Assembly: GCA_029378245.1 (NCBI GenBank)
Contig: JARKIF010000111.1
Coordinates: forward strand, 1-64,000
Length of the DNA stretch: 64,000 nucleotides
Source: Roridomyces roridus
Lineage: Eukaryota; Basidiomycota; Agaricomycetes; Agaricales; Mycenaceae
Reading direction: 5' to 3'
Below the pieces are notes generated by a model that made no database searches, had not been told where the DNA came from, and saw only the letters and a list, made by a program, of their open reading frames with translations. Of this stretch, positions 56,605 to 64,000 are shown piece after piece. The translations under genes were made by a program, and so were the position numbers. Every line of letters begins with the position of its first letter. The stretch's first letter is position 1.

Positions 56605-57007
56605 CTCTGGCTACAATTCCTCTGCTTTCTCTCGTTTTCACTGCTGGGAACTACTTTTCATACCCCTTTTCCTTTCGGATACACTTGCCTCACCCAGATC
56701 TCGTGTTTCCAATTGGACAACCTAGATGACTGGCAGTTGGGACTAGGGTGAGCTCCGCTGGTCCTATAACCCTTATTTGCTTTGCCACCCGTGTTCCTTT
56801 CGATTACAAGCACTATACACCGTCAGACCATCACTTGCGTACTACATCCCTCGCTGTCGGTCAATCTCGTTCCTATGTCGACGGTCTCACTGCCCCGGCT
56901 CATCAAACTGGTCTGTGCCCCTGAGCACTTGATTGCTGTTGCTTCCCCTGCTATCGGCTTCTCCTTCCCGGCTATTCGCCCATTCATACTCATAATTCAC
57001 ATCCATG

Positions 57008-57487
57008 CCCTCGAGCGCTGGATTGTTTCTTCCTTCCTCCGCTCTCGAATGTGTTGAGTCCCGGGCATCAAGTTCCCATATCATTTGCATGCATCCATGC
57101 CCTTGAGCGCTGGATTGTTTCTTCCTCCGCTATCGAACGCGTTGAGTACCGGCTTCCCATGTCATTTGTATCCATCCATGCCCTTGAGCGCTGGATTGTT
57201 TCTTCCTCCGCTATCGAATGCGTTGAGTTCCGGTTTCCCATGTCATTCGTATTCATCCATGCCCTCGAGTGCTGGATTGTTTCTTCCTCCGCTTATCAAA
57301 CGCGTTGAGTTCGGGGCTTCAAGTTCCCATATCATTCGTATCCATCCATGCTCTTGAGCGCTGGATTGTTTCTTCCTCCGCTATCGAACGCGTTGAGTTC
57401 GGGGCTTCAAGTTCCCATATCATTTGTATGCATCCATGCTCCTGAGCGTTGGATTGTTTCTTCCTCCGCTATCCAACGCGTTGAGTT
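57008..57487. repeat. Tandem array with about 80-90 bp period
   Basis: About six units share GAGCGCTGGATTGTTTCTTC, CTCCGCTATCGAACGCGTTG and a variable CCATATCATTTGTATCC part. Single degenerate units continue on both sides (for example near 58090, 58180 and 58700). Confidence 0.85.
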
Positions 57488-60400
57488 CCTGGGCATGAAT
57501 TTGCCATTTCATTCATATGGCGGGATTGACTTTTTCCTCCGCTATCGAACACGTGGAATCTTTGTTCTTCCTGGCTATCGGGCACCCCGCTGGTCTATGG
57601 CCTTCAACGCAACAGACAGGATATTCTTTGGGCTATAACTCTGGGTTTTACAGAACGGTTATGACTATGATACGATAACAATGGATCAGCCATCGGCATT
57701 CGAGTCTAGCTTGCTTCCTAACTTACCCTCTTCTGCCTGAACCATGCAAGACAAGTTACAACTACGGCAGTCTTACTGATTTACAGGATTTATCTTGCCC
57801 TCTCCTCTGAGCCGACCTCTTTGACCATTGATACAACGGATGGATATAGGCTATTGTCTCCCCTCAGGTTCTGTACTCAGGCGAAAACAACATTTGGCCA
57901 ATCAACGGCGAGTCTACTATGAACTTGCGGGTTTCGTCTGTTCCTCTGCTATTGAAAGCATCAACTTTCATCCTCCTCGGCCATCGAGCGCTTCTTGAGA
58001 TTATACATCCATGTCCTTCACCACTGGATTGCCCTGTCTGCTATCAAGAGCGGCGATCTCACTCCATTCATATTATATATCCACGCCCTCGAGTGCTGGA
58101 TGGCATTCTTACTCCGTGATTGAAAGTGTTGAATTTCTGGGCATCAAGTTCCCGGTCTTTATACACATCTATGTTCTCGAGCGTTGGATTGTGCATGCAC
58201 TCCCTCCCCGCTATCAAAAGTGTTCTGGTCATCAAGTTCTCATTTGTTTTACGCATGAGGTTCTGCTTTAGAGTCCGTTGGGCTTCTGTGTCAAGTTCTC
58301 ACTCGAGAGTCCTACTCGAGGGTCCTCGAAGCGCCCCTGTGGAGCATATGTTCATGTCCTCGAGAGCAACGAACTAGATGATCTTTGTTGCACCTTTGGC
58401 TTTTTACTGGACGGCTGTGACTACGGGAATAACTACGGCTCAGACACGCATACGGTAGCGACGAATCGACCATCGGCATTCAACTGTAGCTTTCTCCTTA
58501 CCTTGCTCTCTGCAGCCTGAACCACACAAGATGACTGCAATGGCTCGACATTTACACAATAGTCTGAACCAGCCCCATCGACCTTTGCAGCACGGATGAA
58601 TACGGGACTATTGTACTGTTTGGACTTTGGGTTTTTCAAACTTACCTGGACATCGCACTTCGATGCATCAATGGCCATCGAGCGCCCGGCTTGGAGTATG
58701 CATCCATATTCTCAAGCGCTGGATGGCCCTATAACTCTGTCTATTACCGAAAGTTTGGGTCATTGAGGCTCCTTCCTCTACTACGCATTCATGTCGTTAA
58801 GCACTGGATTGCTTCGTGCCTGGGCCTCATTTCGAAGAGGTGATTTGCCATCGACGGCATTTTATTCGCATTTCACAACTCCTGGTCCTCGAGCACCCAA
58901 ATTTTTGTCACCAAACATGTTCTCTGCCATCCATGGCCCTCACACCCATATCTCCGTGTTTTCTGGCCTTCGAGTGCCCATTCGTTGTAAATATTAACTG
59001 GCCATCGAGTGCCCCAGTTGCGATAAAAATCTAGGCCCTCATATGGTGGATTGACCTGTTCCTTTGCGGGATGCTATCGAGAGTGTTATATCCTCCGCTA
59101 TCGAAAGCATCGAGCTCGTTCCTTCCTCAACCATCATAGGTCTTGCGCCCTGATCCATCAAGTTTCTTTTTCTCTTCAAGTTTCTTTTCTTTGTCATCGA
59201 GAACTAGACTGCGTCAAATTCCTGGCCCTCGAGCGCCGGATGTTCGTTATCAAATATGTTATTTTCCATTGACACTCTTCACGTCCGTATCCTCGGGTAC
59301 TACTACATTACCTGGGTTCATTATCCAGTCCTCTTTCCATTGAAGGCATTCCTTTCTTGTCCTGGAGCAATGCTACGATATCATGTTGCATTCATCAATT
59401 TGCGATTGCTCAGCTACGCTAGATCTAACGACCTGTGTCGGGCATTGATCAAGATCAGAGCTGTAACTCGGTTGAACCTCACTAATGTTCGCATGACTGT
59501 CGAGTCTCCTTAGCAAAGAAACCCAATGCCCCAGTCAATACGACATTCTGCGTCCTTCATGCATCGACTTCGAGTTAATGCCCTGTTCATTGAGGGCATC
59601 AATTTTCTATGCATCGTGGAAGTTTCTCCAACATTCAATCTCGAGTGGTCTTCAATTTTGCATACTACATGGGAATTGATTCCAACATCCCGCTGGCGGT
59701 GCCGTTGTTTGTCCGAAAAAAAAGACACCATTGCCTCCCATCGAGATGGCCTGACCTGAGCGATTCCGTATTCGTCCGGGTACTTACCTAGCGTCCTATA
59801 TCGGCAACTTAGCCTCGAGTCGATGCCTGACTATCGTCATCTACCCTTATCCCGGTTGAGAAATTCCCGCGTTGATTCGAACTCGAGCCGTGGATCGCAA
59901 CGAGTCCTACTTTTGTTGACTCAGTCCCCGTGGCTTAGCTTCTTGAACTTCAAACCGAGTTTCTGAGTCTTCCGACGGGTTTACAGGGCAGAGACCCGGT
60001 CCTTTCTGTCTGCAGTTCACGCTTTTGCACCATACTGTCCGAGGGTCACCATCCAGGGACTTTCCAATCTCGATTCGAATAGATCTGCTCGCCCACTACC
60101 GGATGTTATATCGTGGAATTCCCCCAGAGGTTGGTATCATTCCTGCTGTTTTTTGCCTTCGTTCCAATCAGGGCACAATTCGTGTGGCTCGGTACGAGCC
60201 CATCGTTGGCAATCTGGAGTGGTAACACTCCAGTGTCACATTTCTGCTCTTCCAGATCTTCCCCGGTTCGGATGTTGGTCAGCGATCCACAGCCTCCTTC
60301 CTCATTGATCGTTTCGAGACCGAGATTCGAAGTTATCCTTTGTTGCCTCTGAAAACCCACACGGCAAGACTTGTATCATGGCACATGATTGGCTCTCTCC

Positions 60401-60720
60401 CCATAAATCAAGTTTGGGATTCAAGGAGAACTTCGTTCAACTGACCTATGATTGGTTTCGGTGTACTCACATCAGCTTCTGCAATCGCACTCTTGCGTTC
60501 CTTCCCCGGACGAAGAAGAACAAGTGTTATAGTTCAGCTTCAAGCCTCAATAGAATTGTCGAAACTAACTTCCCTACTCTGTTGGACTCAAAGGTTCGGG
60601 TTGCATTCGGGTTGGACATTGGTCCATGATCTGACACAGATAGATGATTCGATTCTTCGCCGCTCATTTGTTGGGTTAGCCGTGGGCGTTGGTGATGCCC
60701 TCGTCTGGCGTCTTCGTTCT

Positions 60721-60874
60721 GGGTTCATTCTCACGCCTCACCATCGCCCTACGACCTGGAGATCAGCGGTTCGGGAAGTTGAACCTTCCGCTGCTCCTCC
60801 ATCCCCAAAGAATATCTGTGGTTGCCCTCAAGTTCAATTTGATTCCAAGACGCAAACGAAGCGCAGAACAAGAG
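60721..60874. repeat. 154-bp duplication, copy 1
   Basis: Identical by eye to 61156-61309, which directly abuts the broken end of F-box copy D. Confidence 0.85.
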
Positions 60875-61040
60875 TGTAGTACTGATGAGCCTGCGAAGGC
60901 AGAACTGATTCTTGTGACAGCGGAGTGACACATGATTTGTGATCCGCGCCTTCTCATCACACCACGACCATCTGCCAGCACTTCTTGCAATGCAGTGCGT
61001 ACGTCGACGAATCCACCCTCCAAGACCTCCAAAACTTTTC
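60874..61040. repeat. 165-bp segmental duplication, copy 2
   Basis: Nearly identical to 56439-56604, and immediately joined to the 154-bp duplication. Confidence 0.85.
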
Positions 61041-61155
61041 CCCGCCCGCCCTCGCCTTCAAATTGATGTCTCAAGTACATCACATGTCAATCTGCTTCAG
61101 CCTCAATTCAGCCTTTCAAGGCCTGTGGGGCAGCACACAGGTAGGGTGGTGGTTG

Positions 61156-61309
61156 GGGTTCATTCTCACGCCTCACCATCGCCCTACGACCTGGAGATCA
61201 GCGGTTCGGGAAGTTGAACCTTCCGCTGCTCCTCCATCCCCAAAGAATATCTGTGGTTGCCCTCAAGTTCAATTTGATTCCAAGACGCAAACGAAGCGCA
61301 GAACAAGAG
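61156..61309. repeat. 154-bp duplication, copy 2
   Basis: Identical by eye to 60721-60874. It replaces the C-terminal part of F-box copy D. Confidence 0.85.
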
Positions 61310-62072
61310 GATAAATTCACCGTTGCCGCGAAGATGCAACCGAGTGAGAGTTGCGCCGACGCGACCCAGAAAGGTGTTGATCCTGGGGCTGTCGAATTCA
61401 ACAACCTTGAGCCGAGTGATGCCGGAGAGATCCAGTTCGGCTCGAGGAGCAGGTCCATGATGATGTCGTTGAAGGTGGTGAATGAAATGTACTCCGGTCG
61501 CGCAAATGTGACGGGCGTTGCCGGTGGTACGAAGGGAGTAGCCAAACTGGAAGGATACCATACATCAAAGATGAGTCTTCTGACCAAGGTGCAGTTGGAA
61601 ATATATTGCAGAGATGCGTGGCATCCCAACACCCAGTGCAGAATACGAGGCCGCGCAAGGAGGGAAGTCCGACGAGTTTCGCCACATCTTGCAGGAGAGA
61701 GCTCCCAGAGGCAGCTTCGACTGTGAACAATGTGAGCTGAAGCACATTGGACCAGGGAATCTGTGCGACAGAGTGGAAACTTTTGGCGTCTCCAGCATAG
61801 ATGTGCAAGTCTTGAACATAGGGGATTAAATGCGGAGACGACTCGGACGTCATCACATTCAACAGACGCTGCGCACGCACTCCTGTTACCACCGCTGTCG
61901 GAGGGTGGTAGCTGATCCAAATCGAGTGGAAGATGTGGAATTGCGCACGGGAGACGAAACAGCGGCCAGCGAGACAAAGCGACTTCAGCTCCTTTGTCTC
62001 GTGAAAATCACCGGCGGCCAGTTGGTCTACGATTTCGTCCCATATCTCCTGTGGTAAAAGAGAGCTCGCATG
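61310..62072 (-). pseudogene. F-box/LRR-like protein copy D, multiply frameshifted
   Basis: The frame ASSLLPQEIWDEIVDQL, AGRCFVSRAQFHIFHS and PWSNVLQLTLFTVEAA matches copies A and B. The start ATG is one base out of frame. Another base is missing near 61600 (ATTTCC against ATTTGCC). About 7 bases are missing near 61430. The region after the first exon is lost at 61310, where the 154-bp duplication begins. Confidence 0.75.
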
Positions 62073-62147
62073 GGAGAGGGGAGAGACTTGAGAGTAAGAC
62101 CGGATCATTCTTTGATGCCCGTCATTCGCCTCTTGTCCGCAAACACC

Positions 62148-63081
62148 ATGCCAGTGCGGACTCGAAGCGCTTATATGCGCATAACTCGATGGTTTCCAGA
62201 CGAGGTCCTCACCGAAATCATTCGCAACGTGCCAATTGTATAGAATTGGGGCCGCTTCCTTCACGTCGGATTTTTTAATCGCACCGATGAAGCTCATGCA
62301 ACGACTCGAGTACCTATTCATTCAGGATTGGGACGGCTCCTTGGTCTCGCAGTTCGCTGAGCTCAGTTTCCCCAACCTCCGCTCCTGCCGCATATATACG
62401 CCAGAAACCACTACTGCGCGTCATTCCTGCAACGCCATCCCACAATTACCCAGCTTCATCTGTGGACTGTCGACACAAGGCCAGACACCTTGCTATTAGG
62501 ACCCGATGGCACCCTACTACCGAAAATCCGGTCTTATCACGGACCTCCTCGGTTTCTTCCTTCCCTCTTATCCGGAATCTTGCGGCTGTACGAATCGTAT
62601 GCACCACACCGTTCGCCAGTGTTCTTGATACACTCAGTGCCCATGCCAATCCCGATCTCATTCTTTGCCTCAACTTTTCGACATCGGAACGGATTAATCT
62701 ACGCGACACAATTGCAGCTTTATCGGTACATACGCTGCACTTCAAAATGGTGCAACTTTGGGGTTGCGTTAGATCAATTAGCATGGCGCGTCGGTGCTCC
62801 GCTACCCACATCAAGTGGAAATCTCAAGTACACCAGGCCCGGGAGACCATAAACGACGTCACCGCGTAACTGGCGCAATCCGATTGTCTGGAATATTTCG
62901 CTTTGAACTTCGATGTAGCCGATTTCGGTTTCGATCCTCCTCCTCCTCCTCCCAGCACCATGCTTAGAATCTGGGAAACCCTTGAAACTTGGGTCAAGGC
63001 CTCTTCGACTCTGAAAGGCTGTTGTTTCGGTAAGAAGACTACATCGACTGCAAGAACACTGCTCATCATGTCGACTTGCTA
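62148..63081 (+). pseudogene. F-box protein pseudogene (second subfamily)
   Basis: ATG 62148 opens MPVRTRSAYMRITRWFPDEV then LTEIIRNVP and stops at TAG. Later pieces in several frames follow the pattern of a common Agaricomycete F-box family: LEYLFIQDWDGSLVSQFAEL, ITQLHLWTVDTRPDTLL, LPKIRSYHGPPRFLPSLL and LEYFALNFDVADFGFDP. Another in-frame TAA lies at about 62867, after NDVTA. The end CFGKKTTSTARTLLIM reaches TAG at about 63081. It is unrelated in detail to copies A-D. Confidence 0.65.
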
Positions 63082-63269
63082 GGTGAAACAGCCCGGGTGA
63101 AAGTGAGCGAAAAATGGGAGGAATGTAGCCGGGCAGGATTCGATACACAAGCCGGATTCTGTATTTTCAATACAGTTCTGTGTGACTGATTTCCTCGTCT
63201 TCCAGTCAGCCACTGTTCTTTGAGTGGGAAGGATGAGGTCGGACGTTTGTTGGCATGGCTTGCAGTGAT

Positions 63270-63724
63270 CCCTCGCAACGGTAATGGAGCTCGCGCGGAA
63301 CTTCAACCGAAGAGCTCGTTACTGGATGCAAGCTCTGCGGCTGCGGTGTACAACCGACCAGGGAGTGGTGCCGGACGGGGAAGGGGCGGGCCAGGGTATG
63401 GGAGCATCGAAGGGAGGGAGTTTGCCGCCGCAAGTCGCAACAACTTGAACAACAAGAGCGACCGATGATGCACCAACGGGAGAGTAGTTTGGCGCCACCT
63501 GGTGCTGGGATGGGTGCTGGACGGTGGTATCCGTTGGCGGATCTCGACGGGCGTGCACCGCAACACCTGGCCCGGGGACGCCGCCAAATCGACGTACACT
63601 TTTGCCGACGCCGGATCGGGCCAGGATGAGGGGATTTCGACGCCTGTCGGTAGGGATATGGACCCACTACGTTTGCGGAGATGGGCTTTGCGGGGACCAA
63701 GGCGGAGGATAAGGAGTGTGTGCT
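63270..63724 (+). pseudogene. Broken copy of the Skt5/Chs4-like C terminus
   Basis: It matches 50816-51300 with indels (CCCTCGCAACG, ATGGAGCTCGCGCGGAA, GAGAGTAGTTTGGCGCCACCT, TTTGCGGAGATGGG). The CVIM CaaX end is lost. The last 20 bases of the window (63981-64000) match the 3' flank at 51309-51329, so the copy continues with an insertion of about 0.23 kb in between. Confidence 0.8.
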
Positions 63725-63749
63725 GTTTTCCGAGAGAGAGAGAGAGCGA

Positions 63750-63979
63750 GTGTTTTATACATGCACCACTCCTGCTCTCGTTTTACCGAGGGCCGGCCGT
63801 GTTCAGTATGCTCAGCGTCTTGTGGTGATCACACCCCTGGAATGAGTATGTGTTCCGTTGACATCTGGTATTGTTATGGGAGGATAACCACCCTCCTCGT
63901 ACATACTTGTTTGTCTTCGGTAGACTGGTTGTTCATGTTGTGGACCTCGCGAGTATAATAAATCCCCCCCCCCCCCCCC
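63750..63979. other. Insertion in the Skt5-copy 3' flank, ending in poly-C
   Basis: Compared with 51300-51330, about 230 bp are inserted between the GAGAGA tract and ATATCGTCG. The insert ends with AATAAATC followed by a run of about 18 C. Confidence 0.5.
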
Positions 63980-64000
63980 CATATCGTCGATGCTTGCCTG

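Larger units (their letters stand above)
56412..61309. other. Gene-free repetitive region
   Basis: About 4.9 kb of degenerate repeat. It contains a tandem array at 57.0-57.5 kb, dispersed relics of the same unit to about 59.7 kb, and two segmental duplications (56439-56604 with 60874-61040, and 60721-60874 with 61156-61309). I see no supported gene. Confidence 0.6.

Noticed and set aside
57051..57638. Repeat-encoded protein (ALERWIVSSSA repeats)
   Set aside because: Frames follow a DNA satellite that also decays out of frame on both sides. There is no start context, splice signals or domain.

Overview
The window looks like nuclear DNA of a mushroom-forming basidiomycete (Agaricomycetes). The genes are intron-rich, with introns mostly 44-60 nt carrying GTRNGT donors and a CTRAY-like branch point just before the YAG acceptor. 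The gene content is also typical: several HsbA-type secreted proteins, coiled-coil F-box proteins, a basidiomycete 7TM receptor-like protein, a DUF1857 pair, an IKS1-like kinase and a CaaX-tailed Skt5/Chs4-type Sel1 protein. No species can be named from the sequence alone. Exon models below were assembled by hand from splice signals, reading-frame continuity and paralogue comparison.

Region by region. 1-12.3 kb holds four low-complexity or coiled-coil genes. The first is cut by the left edge, and its coiled-coil part changes frame repeatedly. The other three form a tandem group sharing a charged helical segment. 12.9-15.5 kb is a tandem duplication of an HsbA-like gene, each copy damaged at a different place. 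16.2-18.6 kb has an unknown gene and a GT61-type glycosyltransferase. 20.2-21.5 kb is an HsbA pseudogene with a 357-bp terminal-inverted-repeat insertion. 22.0-30.1 kb is a dense housekeeping block: PMP3 proteolipid, IKS1-like kinase divergent from a glomulin-like helical protein, a 7TM protein, and a protein with an NFKBIL1-like tail. 30.3-35.7 kb carries four more HsbA genes: three intact, and one with a 527-bp MITE flanked by TA and a premature stop. 37.2-44.7 kb has a 2OG-Fe(II) oxygenase, an unknown protein, two tandem DUF1857 genes, a decayed copy of the oxygenase, an F-box protein and a TPMT-like methyltransferase.

From 44.7 kb to the right edge the sequence becomes accessory and repetitive. 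It contains a + strand cluster of about ten B-box/T-arm units each followed by a T-run (45.0-48.1 kb), the intact Skt5/Chs4-like gene (48.7-51.3 kb), and a - strand array of eight tRNA-like units (51.5-54.5 kb). It continues with four related F-box-type pseudogene copies (52.5-62.1 kb), a degenerate about 85-bp tandem repeat (57.0-57.5 kb), mosaic segmental duplications, a second F-box pseudogene (62.1-63.1 kb), and a broken copy of the Skt5 C terminus at the right edge.

The most unusual material is the two clusters of tRNA-like units. Stem positions change in a pairing-preserving way between copies (for example GACCCA/TGGGTC against GACCCG/CGGGTC, and GCGA/TCGC against GCGG/CCGC), and T-runs follow most units. 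This suggests families of Pol III-type tRNA-like RNAs or SINE heads rather than ordinary tRNAs.
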